DNA of 64,000 bases from DATDAW01 sp036524675 (GCA_036524675.1 DATDBU010000111.1:41578-105577), one strand, 5' to 3'. Numbered from the stretch's first letter, positions 24,271 through 33,307 are shown. Notes: a model not told the origin generated them from the letters alone. Made by a program: numbers and translations.

Positions 24271-25296
24271 TCAGCGTTTGGTTATCGACTTCATCACCTT
24301 GATATACCGAGCAGTAACTTCGGGGATGCTTTGCGGCCCCAAATAATCTTCGATGCCGGCGCGGCGCACGCAGTCGCCCATGAGGGTCTTGCGGAGCCCT
24401 TTGAGCAGGTCATCAGGGTCTCCCGATTTGACCAGGCGAATAAATCCGCCGCCAGTCTCCGCGACTCCACCAATGTCGGACGCCACGACCTCGCAGCCGC
24501 AGGACAGCGCCTCCAATAGCGTTAACGGTGAGGCTTCGAGCCATGCCGGCGTCGTGGGAAAAGCCAACACGCGCGAGCGTTGCATCCATGAAGCGACGCC
24601 TTTAGTGTCCGCCCTGCCCGCCAGCTGAATGGCTTCTGTCAATCCGGCTTCCGAGATTCTTGCGGTCAGGTCGGGAATGGCCGTTCCTTCGCCCACAAAC
24701 ACCGCCCGGCGAACGAGGCCTTCTGCAGCCAGCTGCACCAGGGCCTCTATCAGCAGGTAGACGCCTTTAGCATGATTCATCCTTCCCACATAAAGCACAT
24801 CCACGTCGCGCGGTGAGTTCTCGGGAGGAAGCTTGAAGATTGTTGAGTCAACTGGGTTCAGGATGGAAATTCCGTAACCGCCCCAAGAGTCCAACACCCA
24901 TTTACTGACGCCAATCGGATGTCCCAAGCGAAGGGAGCAACGTTGAAGCCAGCGCATAAGCTTCGCCTTCCCTTTCAAACCTGCCAGCGGATAGCCCGCG
25001 TGAAGCGTTGGGACATAGGCCTTCCCTTTAAGCAGGAACGGCAGCATAGTTGTCAACGAGACCTCAACTTGAAGGACAACATCCCCCCAATCTGCCAATT
25101 CGGATATCTTTTTGCGGGACGGACCGCGAATCACTTCGAAGGGCACTTCGCTATCAGTGGGGTGCGTCTCACGGGTGCGAGTTACCACTTTTACCTCGTG
25201 CCCTTGTCTGATGAACTCGGGGGCCAGCATCACTATGTACTGAATGGTTCCACCCATAACCGGCAGGTAATGGTTGCAGGTAATAACTATTTTCAT
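24271..25296 (-). CDS. GT4-family glycosyltransferase
   Basis: A 341-residue GT-B glycosyltransferase. The N-terminal acceptor domain starts KIVITCNHYLPVMGGTIQY, a typical GG-turn, and includes GHEVKVVTRTR. The C-terminal nucleotide-sugar domain contains VDVLYVGRMNHAKGVYLLIEAL, the substrate-binding FPTTPAWLEASPLTLLEALSCG with the family's E-x7-E pair, and VVASDIGGVAE. The family transfers a sugar from an NDP-sugar to lipid, polysaccharide or protein; donor and acceptor are unknown. No polysaccharide cluster surrounds it. It converges on the TPR gene. Confidence 0.92.
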   Translation of the reverse strand: MKIVITCNHYLPVMGGTIQYIVMLAPEFIRQGHEVKVVTRTRETHPTDSEVPFEVIRGPSRKKISELADWGDVVLQVEVSLTTMLPFLLKGKAYVPTLHAGYPLAGLKGKAKLMRWLQRCSLRLGHPIGVSKWVLDSWGGYGISILNPVDSTIFKLPPENSPRDVDVLYVGRMNHAKGVYLLIEALVQLAAEGLVRRAVFVGEGTAIPDLTARISEAGLTEAIQLAGRADTKGVASWMQRSRVLAFPTTPAWLEASPLTLLEALSCGCEVVASDIGGVAETGGGFIRLVKSGDPDDLLKGLRKTLMGDCVRRAGIEDYLGPQSIPEVTARYIKVMKSITKR

Positions 25297-25788
25297 GGTT
25301 GAGTTCGGCTTTTCGAATCGATCAGGCGAAAGCTTGGCCGGGCCTCATTGCCGCGGAAAATCTGTCGCAACTTTGTGCATCGAACTGGATGTCCTTCGAT
25401 TGCCACAAAATAGCCCCGGTTTGCCGGAAGCTCGTGATTCGGGCAGGATGCAACCATAATTGAATGGCCGTCGCAATCCGATTTTCTTTCAGTTCCGAAA
25501 ACCGACGAAGACAGCTATTGCAGCAGCCAAGGGTTGTCAGAGCCTTCCGACCAAAGGGCAATTCGTCGAATCACCTGCACGCATAAGTATTTGCACAAAA
25601 GATTCTTGCGAAAAACGTCCTGAGAACACTGGGCAGTGCTGAGGCTTGCCACACACATAAATGGAAGTCTGATGACTGGGCAACAGCTCATCAGACTCTC
25701 ATATCCTCCAGACTCCGCCGTTGAATGCAGCGAAAACTTCTTTAAATGCTGCTTCCCGGGCGCGTTTCGTTGGATATGATTGCCGTTG
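25297..25788. other. 492-bp spacer without recognisable gene
   Basis: This separates the start of the glycosyltransferase gene from the first gene of the MoxR cluster, so it holds two divergent promoters. Short frames on both strands (up to ~80 codons) show no recognisable family. The one clear structure is the hairpin at 25666-25697. I see no RNA-gene signature. Confidence 0.6.
25666..25697. repeat. Hairpin AGTCTGATGA / TCATCAGACT
   Basis: A perfect 10-bp stem with a 12-nt loop (25676-25687), about 90 bp upstream of the MoxR cluster. It is not followed by a T-run, so it is more likely an operator or 5'-leader element than an intrinsic terminator. Confidence 0.55.
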
Positions 25789-27072
25789 ATGTCGCTGTAC
25801 GCGGAAAAATTTTGGCACCGCCGGGCTGCGTTCGCTGCTGCGAAACATAATCTCGCCGCGTGGCTTACGGTTTTTCTTCGTGTTTTCCTGGGTGCAGCTG
25901 TTGCGGCATCGTGCGCGCTGTTACTGGCGCGCCGGATGGGGTTTGCTGTGCAGGTGGTGTGGTGGAGCCTTGCCGGATTGCTGGCAGTCGGGGCGATTGT
26001 TTCGGCGTTTCTCCAGCGACGGCAGTTTTTTTCGAGGCGCGACGCGATGATCCGGCTTGAAGCGGCTCTGTCGTTGCACAATGGACTTTCCGCCGCCCTT
26101 GCCGGAGTCGCCGACTGGCCGGCCCCTCAGGAAAAGACGGGCGATCGCCTTCGCTGGCGCTGGGATCGGATTTTTCTTCCGATCCTCGGCGGATCACTCG
26201 TAGTGCTGGCGGCGGCGTCCATTCCGCTGCCGGGACTTTCCAAACCAACCGAGGCGCCGTTGCAACCGCCGCCCGCCTGGGCCGAGGTCCAATCCTGGAT
26301 CGAGACCCTTGAAAAGGAAGCCGTGGCCGAGCCCGAAAGCCTGGAAAATCTGCGTGAGCAACTTGACACCCTAACCGGACAGGATGCGAAGGATTGGTAT
26401 GACCACGCCAGCCTGGAAGCTGGTGACAACCTGCACGCCGAGACCGGGCAGGCGATCCGCGACTTGCAATCGAACCTGGAAACCGCTGCGGAAAATATCT
26501 CCAGAATGCTCGAAGCCAGCGATCAACCGCTGACGGATTCCGATTTGAAAGCCGTTAGCCAGGCGCTCTCCGGCGCGCTGCAAAATCTGGAAACCGGCAA
26601 GCTCCCGTTGAACAAGGAATTGCTGAAGCAGCTCCAAAAAATGGATCCCAAGGCCCTGAAAACCCTGGATTCGAAACAACTTGCCGATCTTCAGCAACAA
26701 CTTCAACAACGCAGCGGCGCCTGTAAAAAATGCCTCGGCGACGGACCTCCTGGGGCGATGATGGTTTTGCAAAAAGAGGCAACCCTGTCCGGCGGCAAGG
26801 GTGGGGGAGGAGGTCCAGCCCCGCTCACCGCTAAGGCGAACGACGTAAATCTGCACACCAAAACCACCGATTCAATCAGCAACCAAGACATGACCCGGGC
26901 GCTGCCCGGCGAAGTGGTCGGTCTCAGCGCGGGCGAGCACCAAGTCGATTCAGCGCAAACGACCAGCGTCAGCGGCGGAGCAGTCAACAGCCCCGGCCAA
27001 GGCGGCCAGGCCGTATGGAAAGATTCGCTAACCCCAGACGAACGCGAAACCTTGGGAAGGTTTTTTAAATGA
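25789..27072 (+). CDS. Coiled-coil membrane protein, first gene of MoxR/VWA/ABC cluster
   Basis: A 427-residue protein. Two N-terminal helices (about 22-45 and 50-70: WLTVFLRVFLGAAVAASCALL; VVWWSLAGLLAVGAIVSAF) and a third near residue 125 (ILGGSLVVLAAASIPL) anchor it. The following ~190 residues are strongly helical, with heptad-like Leu spacing and Gln-rich stretches (DLQQQLQQ). A lone CKKC motif is followed by a Gly-rich linker and a Ser/Gly-rich tail. The architecture resembles the DUF4175-like first genes of planctomycete/verrucomicrobial MoxR clusters. ATG 25789 is preferred over TTG 25780. The TGA stop overlaps the heptamer AATGACG. Function unknown. Confidence 0.8.
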   Translation: MSLYAEKFWHRRAAFAAAKHNLAAWLTVFLRVFLGAAVAASCALLLARRMGFAVQVVWWSLAGLLAVGAIVSAFLQRRQFFSRRDAMIRLEAALSLHNGLSAALAGVADWPAPQEKTGDRLRWRWDRIFLPILGGSLVVLAAASIPLPGLSKPTEAPLQPPPAWAEVQSWIETLEKEAVAEPESLENLREQLDTLTGQDAKDWYDHASLEAGDNLHAETGQAIRDLQSNLETAAENISRMLEASDQPLTDSDLKAVSQALSGALQNLETGKLPLNKELLKQLQKMDPKALKTLDSKQLADLQQQLQQRSGACKKCLGDGPPGAMMVLQKEATLSGGKGGGGGPAPLTAKANDVNLHTKTTDSISNQDMTRALPGEVVGLSAGEHQVDSAQTTSVSGGAVNSPGQGGQAVWKDSLTPDERETLGRFFK

Positions 27073-27225
27073 CGAATGACCGTGGCGAGCTATCGCTCTA
27101 GCTGACTCGAATCCAAATAACTTTCCTCCAGCATGCGTCCTAGACCCCATCACTAGTCATGATTCATCAATCATCTCAGGATCCCGATTAGCCATTTAGT
27201 CATTCGTCATTCGTCATTCGTCATT
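27068..27225. repeat. AATGACGAATGAC ... (CGTCATT)x3 inverted heptamer element
   Basis: AATGACG-AATGAC (27068-27080) overlaps the stop of the preceding gene. GTCATT plus three exact CGTCATT units (27199-27225) end 10 bp before the MoxR start. The two ends are inverted, so the 158-bp spacer can form a stem of about 13 bp. Same layout as 11426-11503. Confidence 0.85.
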
Positions 27226-27235
27226 TCCCTCTCCC

Positions 27236-28231
27236 ATGCCCCTCACCGAGACCGAACTACATCCCGCAGCGGAACACATGCATCGCCTGCGCACCGCCTT
27301 GCAAACCGTTCTTTTTGGGCAGGAGACTCTTATCGAACTGGTGATGATCGGCCTCCTGTCGCGCGGGCATTTATTGCTGGAAGGCTTGCCGGGCCTGGGC
27401 AAAACCGAGCTGGTCAAAGGTCTGGCGCGCTGTCTTTCGCTCGAGGCCCGGCGGGTGCAATTCACACCCGACCTCCTGCCGGGTGACATTACCGGCAACC
27501 CCATTCTTCAGGGGGTGGACGGTCAGCGGAAGTTCGTTTTTCAGCCAGGACCTCTTTTTGCGAATCTCGTTTTGGCGGATGAAATCAATCGCGCCTCTCC
27601 GAAGACGCAGTCGGCGCTGCTCGAAGCCATGCAGGAGCGGCGCGTTACCGTGCTCGGCCAGACCCACTCGCTGCCGGATCCATTTTTCGTACTGGCCACA
27701 CAGAATCCCATCGAACTGGAGGGCACCTATCCGTTACCCGAGGCGCAATTGGACCGGTTTCTTTTCAAATTGGAAGTGCGCCGGATCAGCGTCGAGATCA
27801 TCGAACGCATTGTGAAAAATCGCGAAATCGGCGCGGATCTGGCCTTGGAACCGGTGCTGACGCGCGAGGAGTTGCAGGCGATTTCGGATGCCGCCCGCCG
27901 GATATTTCTGCCGGATGTAGTGGCCAATTACATTGCCCGGCTGGTCGATGCCACGCACTCCGTGCCTGGGGTAAAATTTGGTGCCAGCCCGCGCGCGGCT
28001 TTGGCCTTGGTGGCGGCGGCGCGTTCGCGGGCTTTGCTGGAGAAACGGCTTGCGGCCAGCTTCGAGGACGTCCAGGCCGTGGCTGCGCCGGTTTTGCAGC
28101 ATCGCCTAGTGCTCGATTACAGCGCTCGGCTCGACGGCAAAACTCCGGCGTTGGTCATCGAGGATTTGCTGAAGGCGGTACCGATGCAAAACCGGGAAAT
28201 CCCCAACGTGTTGCAGTCGGCGAAGATATGA
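27236..28231 (+). CDS. MoxR-family AAA+ ATPase
   Basis: A 331-residue MoxR chaperone. Walker A is LLLEGLPGLGKTELVKGLA (P-loop G50-T57), Walker B LVLADEINRASPKTQSALLEAM, sensor 1 FFVLATQNPIELEGTYPLPE with the adjacent arginine-rich LDRFLFKLEV, and the C-terminal lid contains GASPRAALALVAAARSRALL. MoxR ATPases act with VWA/DUF58 proteins to assemble or activate envelope and metal-containing complexes. DUF58 and two VWA partners follow within 5 kb. Its stop overlaps the next start (ATGA), indicating translational coupling. Confidence 0.95.
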   Translation: MPLTETELHPAAEHMHRLRTALQTVLFGQETLIELVMIGLLSRGHLLLEGLPGLGKTELVKGLARCLSLEARRVQFTPDLLPGDITGNPILQGVDGQRKFVFQPGPLFANLVLADEINRASPKTQSALLEAMQERRVTVLGQTHSLPDPFFVLATQNPIELEGTYPLPEAQLDRFLFKLEVRRISVEIIERIVKNREIGADLALEPVLTREELQAISDAARRIFLPDVVANYIARLVDATHSVPGVKFGASPRAALALVAAARSRALLEKRLAASFEDVQAVAAPVLQHRLVLDYSARLDGKTPALVIEDLLKAVPMQNREIPNVLQSAKI

Positions 28232-29964
28232 ACGGCGGCAGACCAGTTCCAGGAGAGAGCGCGTCTCGCGGAACAGCGTCTGCGAGCGTTCCGGCGTTCA
28301 TAGCCCTCTTCTGGCTGCTGGCGATTTTTTCCCAAGCCAAGCCTGTTTGGCAAGTCGGCGTCGATCCCAAAAGCGGCATCGAGATAGAAGTTACCTCTCC
28401 TTTTGATGGCCAGCCCATGGGGGGCTACTCTCCGTTTCGGGTGCGTGTCCGTAATGGCAGCCATGCGGACCGTGAATGGACCCTTCTGGCCAAGAGTCCT
28501 GGAGAGTGGCGGAGTTTTGATAGCACTCAGACTCTTGCTTCCCGATACCGGATGCGGGTGGAGGCTGGCGGTGAGCGCGTGTTCGACATTTTGGTTCCCA
28601 CTGCTTGTCTGACGAGAAACTACTCTTCCTCGGCAATCTCTGTGCAATTCACCGGTTTCGGAGCGCTCCCCGGCTTTGAATGGATCTCCGGCATCGATTT
28701 CAGCGGAAAACGCCTCATTGGAAACATTGGTCTCAGCCGAAAAGTCAACGACGCATTCGGTTCGCAGCTTCGGAAACGATTGGATGACAACGGCGCTAAC
28801 AACGGCCTGTCCGAAATCGACTTTGCAGAACTGCCACCGGACTGGAGAGCGCTGCTGGGGTTTGACCAAATCTGGATGGAACAGGATGAATACGATGCCC
28901 TGCCCGCAGCTCAGCGCCAGGCCATCCAGCAATGGGCAACCACTGGAGGGTTGCTGGTACTCTGCAGGCCCCAAGGGGAAGAGAAAATGGAGCCCAGCGG
29001 GTTCGGAACCGTTCAGACCTTTCCGCTGTATGGATATACCCTTGCAGTCGCTGCGGCACACATGGAAAAAGTCGGCGCCGGCAACCGTGCCGGCTTGAAG
29101 GAAAGCTACCGAACAGTGTGGCCCGACAAATCGTGGATGGCTCCTTACAAGGCCAACGCGCCGCTGTTGATCGGTGTCATCTGCATTTTTGGCGTGGTTG
29201 TCGGCCCGATTAATTTTTTCCTGCTCTGCGGACGCGAGAAACGGCATCGCATTTTTTTCATGACGCCTCTGATTTCGATTATCGGTGCGCTCCTGATTGG
29301 CCTGGCCATTTTCATCCAGGACGGTCTGGGCGGCTGGGGACGGCGAGTGGCTCTGATCCTGTTGCAGCCCGGGCAAAATTTCGAGGTCGTCCAGCAGGAA
29401 CAGGCTTCCCGGACGGGTGTGCTTCTGAAAACCAGATTCGATGTGGACGAGCATGCCGCGTTTCAGCCCATGCCGCTGAGTTCCCGCAATAAAAGCTATG
29501 CGTTTGACGGGAAGAAAGTTACCGGAGACTGGTTTCAAAGCCGCGCAGTCCAGGGCCAAATACTCACGGCGGTGCGCCCTTCACGCGCCCGGGTGGAATT
29601 GCTGAACGCCGCCGAAGTGGCGGCCGGCCAGCGACCGCGCGTGCTCTCGAGCATTGGCGCGAAGCTGGATGCCCTTTTTTACGTTGATCCAGACGGCACC
29701 TTGTTCCGAGCGGAGAACGTCAGCCCCGGACGGGCGGTTACCCTGGAAAAATGCGACAGGGCCACATTCCAGACGGCTTTAAATCGTGGTGAATTTGAAC
29801 TGACGGGTCCCAGGTTGCGACGACTCGCGGGCTTTCCGAACGTGACGCCCGGCTGGTTCTATGCCACGGCCGAGGCTCCCAAGGGAGTCATGATCGACAC
29901 GCTCCGCTCGCTCGACTGGCGTAAGGACCGTGCCTTCTATCTTGGTCCGGTAATCACTCCATGA
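28228..29964 (+). CDS. Membrane protein of MoxR/ABC cluster, function unknown
   Basis: A 578-residue protein with an N-terminal signal/anchor (VPAFIALFWLLAIFSQA), a beta-rich exported region, and two central helices (LLIGVICIFGVVVGPINFF; ISIIGALLIGLAIFI) near residues 310-365. A second soluble beta domain ends the protein. DQIWMEQDEYDALPAAQRQA followed by IQQWATTGGLLVLC resembles the GATase-like motif found in related cluster proteins that test an item and set a display row; no catalytic Cys is apparent. It overlaps both neighbours by 4 bp, so it is an integral member of the operon. It probably presents a large periplasmic domain. Confidence 0.8.
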   Translation: MNGGRPVPGESASRGTASASVPAFIALFWLLAIFSQAKPVWQVGVDPKSGIEIEVTSPFDGQPMGGYSPFRVRVRNGSHADREWTLLAKSPGEWRSFDSTQTLASRYRMRVEAGGERVFDILVPTACLTRNYSSSAISVQFTGFGALPGFEWISGIDFSGKRLIGNIGLSRKVNDAFGSQLRKRLDDNGANNGLSEIDFAELPPDWRALLGFDQIWMEQDEYDALPAAQRQAIQQWATTGGLLVLCRPQGEEKMEPSGFGTVQTFPLYGYTLAVAAAHMEKVGAGNRAGLKESYRTVWPDKSWMAPYKANAPLLIGVICIFGVVVGPINFFLLCGREKRHRIFFMTPLISIIGALLIGLAIFIQDGLGGWGRRVALILLQPGQNFEVVQQEQASRTGVLLKTRFDVDEHAAFQPMPLSSRNKSYAFDGKKVTGDWFQSRAVQGQILTAVRPSRARVELLNAAEVAAGQRPRVLSSIGAKLDALFYVDPDGTLFRAENVSPGRAVTLEKCDRATFQTALNRGEFELTGPRLRRLAGFPNVTPGWFYATAEAPKGVMIDTLRSLDWRKDRAFYLGPVITP

Positions 29965-30917
29965 GCGCGCTGCCTCCGCCCCTTCCCACTCCGGCGATTT
30001 CCGTGCGCGATTTGCACCGGACCTTTGGCAATGTGCAGGCTGTGCGCGGGATCAGTTTCGATGTGTTCCCAGGGCAGGTGGTTGGTTTCATCGGTGCAAA
30101 CGGCGCGGGAAAAACCACCACGATGCGCATCCTGACCACATTGGATTCTCCCACGTCCGGCACAGCGGAGATCTGCGGCTGCGACGTGCTGAATTATCCC
30201 ACTGAAGTGCGGCAACGTATCGGCTGGATGCCCGACACATACGGCGCCTATGAGTACATGACCGTCGCCGAATATCTCGATTTCTATGGCCGCGCCTTCG
30301 GATTGAAGGGGACGGCCCGTTGGCATCGAGTGCGGGAGGTGATGGATTTTGCCGATCTCACGCCGCTTGCGCAGCGTCCGGCTAACAAGCTTTCCAAGGG
30401 TCAAAGCCAGCGCCTCTGTCTCGGGCGCACGCTGTTGCACGATCCTGAGGTGCTTATCCTCGATGAACCGGCGGCCGGGCTGGATCCCAAGGCCCGGATC
30501 GAATTCAAGAACCTGATCCGGCTGCTCGCAGTCCAGGGCAAAACCATATTCATCAGCTCCCACATTCTCTCCGAGCTCGCCGAAATGTGCGATACCATGC
30601 TTTTCATCGACCAGGGCCAAGTGGTGCATTTCGGCAGCGCGGAGAACCTGCGCCAGCACGACAGCGAGGAAGTCTTCATCGACGTGCGGTTGGCAGGCGA
30701 CAGCGCAGCCCTGGCCCAGTGGGCAGAAACACATCCCGGTGTGCAGCTGGCCGGAACGCATCGCCAGGGCGGGCGGCTGCGCATGGCTTCCACCGAACCG
30801 GAGGCTGTGGCAGCCTGCCTGCGCCAAATGGTTGCCGACGGGTTGCCGGTGCTGGATTTTCATCGCGAAGAACGGCGTTTGGAGGATGCCTTTGTCGATA
30901 TTTTGAAAAGGAAATGA
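29961..30917 (+). CDS. ABC transporter ATP-binding protein (ABC-2 exporter type)
   Basis: A 318-residue ATPase. Walker A is GFIGANGAGKTTTMRIL, the signature is LSKGQSQRLCLGRTLL (Lys instead of the usual Gly in LSGGQ, common in the CcmA/NatA group), Walker B VLILDEPAAGLDP, and the switch His is in ISSHILSELAEMC. The ~90-residue C-terminal extension (FIDVRLAGDSAALAQWAE...ERRLEDAFVDILKRK) is typical of drug/lipid exporter ATPases. It overlaps its neighbours by 4 bp at both ends and so pairs with the following permease. It powers export or membrane-protein assembly; the substrate is unknown. Confidence 0.95.
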   Translation: MSALPPPLPTPAISVRDLHRTFGNVQAVRGISFDVFPGQVVGFIGANGAGKTTTMRILTTLDSPTSGTAEICGCDVLNYPTEVRQRIGWMPDTYGAYEYMTVAEYLDFYGRAFGLKGTARWHRVREVMDFADLTPLAQRPANKLSKGQSQRLCLGRTLLHDPEVLILDEPAAGLDPKARIEFKNLIRLLAVQGKTIFISSHILSELAEMCDTMLFIDQGQVVHFGSAENLRQHDSEEVFIDVRLAGDSAALAQWAETHPGVQLAGTHRQGGRLRMASTEPEAVAACLRQMVADGLPVLDFHREERRLEDAFVDILKRK

Positions 30918-32395
30918 ACAAGTCCGCCTCTGTGACCCAGGATTTTGCCGACTGGCTGAGCCCGATGCTCGTCAAGGAGCTACGCCAGGGCATGCGCTCG
31001 AAGGTGCTCACCACGTCGCTGTTTCTGTTGCAGGGCCTGCTCATTTGTAACGTCATCGCTGGTTTTGGTTCAGGCGGCAGCGAGGTCAATCTCCGGGTGA
31101 CCAACGGATTTTTCTGGTCCATCCTGGCCCTGCCGCTGTTACTCATCCTGCCGGGGTCAGCCTTGGGAAGTTTAGGCAACGAAATTAAGGCCAACACTCT
31201 GGAGCTGATTTTTCTAACCCGACTGACTTCGCGCCGGATTGTTTTGGGCAAATGGATTGCAGTCATGGCCCAAGCGGCTCTCCTGGCGGTGACTGTACTG
31301 CCCTACGTGGCTCTGCGTTATTATATGGGCGGCGTGAATGTGACCCGCGACCTGCTGACCGTGGGCTTGATGTTGGGCCTGTCGGCAATGCTGACTGCGA
31401 TTACGGTGGCGCTCTCGGCCTTTCAATCGAAGCTGCTGCGGGTATTTATCATCATCGGCTTCATTCTTCTGCTGCAATCGGGGTTCTACATCGCCGCCTT
31501 GCTCGCATTTGACTCTGGAGGGTTTGCGGTTGGCGGCACGGGTCGGGCGGATGGGCTGCTATTCCTGGGCCAGTTCGCGATGGCGCTGCTCCTGATTGGG
31601 TTAATGCTGGAGGTCGGCGCTGCCCGCATTGCTCCCGAAGCGGAAAATCATGCCGGGCCGTTGCGTTTACTGGTATTGCTTCTGGTACTGGTGGGCGGGT
31701 TCACCGCGATGCGGGCGCCCGACGCAAGATGGCTGTTGATTTTGGCTGAAGCGGTCGCCGGGCTGTTCTGTCTCGGGGCCCTCTCCGAAAACATCCCCGG
31801 GGTGAAGAGTCTTTACGGACCGTTTACGCGCCGAGGGGTTCCGGGAAAAGCGGCGGCGCTTGTTTTTACGCCCGGATGGGTGCCCGGGGTTTTCTTCACT
31901 TTGCTGGTTATCGGGCTGCTGGGGCTTTTCTGGCAGGGCGCGGGTTGGCTGCGATTTGGTGCGAATGAACAGGATCAGTTGCGCCTGGCATCGTTTCTCG
32001 GCTTCAGCGCCACATTGTTGCTGCCGGCCGCGTTGATTTCGGTGCGGTTCAGGAAGCGGGGTTTTTTCTATATTGGATTTACGGCGATTTGCGCCGGAGT
32101 CTTTTTCTTCCTGACGATGCTCACCAACACTCAGGGAAACAGCCACTTATATCAATTCGGAGCGTTTCTGCCGCCGATCGCCATTTTTTCCATCGGCTTT
32201 GAGGAACTCGATGAAATGCTGCCCGTGGTTCTGCTCTGGCTATTTGCGCTGAATGTCCTGGCGCTGGTTTTGCTGGCCTGGAAATGCCGCGCGCCACTCC
32301 GGGATCTGCGCGCCAGGCTTGAAAACCGGATGAAGAAGGATCAACCGCAGATTTTCGCTGATGAGAATCGAGGTTATTCTAACAAATCTGCGTAG
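30914..32395 (+). CDS. ABC-2-type permease
   Basis: A 493-residue inner-membrane protein with about twelve hydrophobic segments. It opens SPMLVKELRQGMRSKVLTTSLF, the standard cytoplasmic N-terminal helix of ABC-2 permeases, and has IKANTLELIFLTRLTSRRIVLGKWIA, the coupling-helix region. ATG 30914 overlaps the ATPase stop by 4 bp. The last ~15 residues (QPQIFADENRGYSNKSA) are encoded by an intergenic-type inverted repeat and probably do not belong to the fold. Confidence 0.9.
   Translation: MNKSASVTQDFADWLSPMLVKELRQGMRSKVLTTSLFLLQGLLICNVIAGFGSGGSEVNLRVTNGFFWSILALPLLLILPGSALGSLGNEIKANTLELIFLTRLTSRRIVLGKWIAVMAQAALLAVTVLPYVALRYYMGGVNVTRDLLTVGLMLGLSAMLTAITVALSAFQSKLLRVFIIIGFILLLQSGFYIAALLAFDSGGFAVGGTGRADGLLFLGQFAMALLLIGLMLEVGAARIAPEAENHAGPLRLLVLLLVLVGGFTAMRAPDARWLLILAEAVAGLFCLGALSENIPGVKSLYGPFTRRGVPGKAAALVFTPGWVPGVFFTLLVIGLLGLFWQGAGWLRFGANEQDQLRLASFLGFSATLLLPAALISVRFRKRGFFYIGFTAICAGVFFFLTMLTNTQGNSHLYQFGAFLPPIAIFSIGFEELDEMLPVVLLWLFALNVLALVLLAWKCRAPLRDLRARLENRMKKDQPQIFADENRGYSNKSA
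32346..32392. repeat. Inverted repeat CGCAGATTT / AAATCTGCG at permease 3' end
   Basis: A 9-bp perfect inverted repeat spans the last codons of the permease gene; its right arm abuts the TAG stop (32393-32395), and TAGATCTGTGAAATC follows. It looks like a dispersed intergenic repeat that has invaded, or been captured by, the gene end. Confidence 0.7.
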
Positions 32396-32431
32396 ATCTG
32401 TGAAATCTCGGTTAAGCCACTGTTTCCCCTA

Positions 32432-33307
32432 ATGCGCGCCGCCTTGATTCCTAACATCGACTCCCGCCGCGCGATCCGGGTGCGGATGCAGGCGGCGGCA
32501 ATGCGGCTCCGGCTGCCGTTTCGCAGTCGGGTCTGGCGCGGGCCAAGCGGCGCCTGGCAGGGTGCTGGAGCCGGCAGCTCCATTGATTTCCAGGATCACC
32601 GCGCCTATCTGCCCGGCGACGATCCGCGGCACATCGACTGGCAGGCTTACGCCCGGAGCGGTCAATACACGATGAAGCTCTACCGCGAAGAGGTAAGTCC
32701 CGCGGTCGATCTGGTGCTGGATGTCTCGGCGTCGATGTTTGTGACCCCCGAAAAAGCGAACCGCGTGCTGGAGCTCTTCTATTTTTCCCTGGAAAGCGCC
32801 AGGCAATCTGGAGCGGCGCTCCAATGTTATGTGTTGCGCGGGGCGGAATCGGCACATTGGCCAGTGGAAGCCGCGCTCGGAGACGGGGACTGGACGGGGC
32901 TGCGCTATCAAAAGATGCAGTTCGCACTACCTTGGCGCCAGGGCTCGTTGCGGGCGCTCATTTCCGATCTGCTTTTTCCCGGCGCGCCCGATCCGCTGCT
33001 GACGATGCTGGGCACCGCGCGGGGCAGCGGAGTTATTTTCGCGCCGTTTGCCGTCCAGGAAAGCGCGCCAGATTGGGAAGGGAACATCGAGTTTATCGAT
33101 TGCGAATCGGAGCTGCGCCGGGTGCAACAGGTGAATCCGGCGCTCCTGGAACGTTATCAAGCGGCCTATCGGCGGCATTTTGCGCTCTGGACCGAGGCCA
33201 GCCAGCGACGACGAGTGGTGCTGGCACGGGTGGGGGAGGAACCGGATTTTCTTGCCGCGATGCGCCGCGATGCGCTGGCCCGCGGCGCAGTGGAGATGTG
33301 CGCGTGA
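32432..33307 (+). CDS. DUF58 domain protein (VWA-like)
   Basis: A 291-residue MoxR-partner protein. The DUF58 signature SSIDFQDHRAYLPGDDPRHIDW is complete, followed by WQAYARSGQYTMKLYREEV. A VWA-type strand VDLVLDVSASMFV carries a MIDAS-like DxSxS. There is no N-terminal anchor, unlike many DUF58 proteins, so it is probably cytoplasmic. In characterised clusters MoxR remodels DUF58/VWA proteins. It lies 36 bp after the permease stop, the first non-overlapping junction in this part of the cluster. Confidence 0.93.
   Translation: MRAALIPNIDSRRAIRVRMQAAAMRLRLPFRSRVWRGPSGAWQGAGAGSSIDFQDHRAYLPGDDPRHIDWQAYARSGQYTMKLYREEVSPAVDLVLDVSASMFVTPEKANRVLELFYFSLESARQSGAALQCYVLRGAESAHWPVEAALGDGDWTGLRYQKMQFALPWRQGSLRALISDLLFPGAPDPLLTMLGTARGSGVIFAPFAVQESAPDWEGNIEFIDCESELRRVQQVNPALLERYQAAYRRHFALWTEASQRRRVVLARVGEEPDFLAAMRRDALARGAVEMCA

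Noticed and set aside
25515..26081. 188-codon minus-strand ORF spanning the cluster's 5' end
   Set aside because: Overlaps the N terminus of the coiled-coil membrane protein; composition (Arg/Ala/Ser/His) is typical of shadows.
28117..29559. 480-codon minus-strand ORF opposite the 578-aa cluster protein
   Set aside because: Shadow of the plus-strand gene, which has matching 4-bp overlaps with its neighbours and membrane segments; the antisense product lacks any domain.
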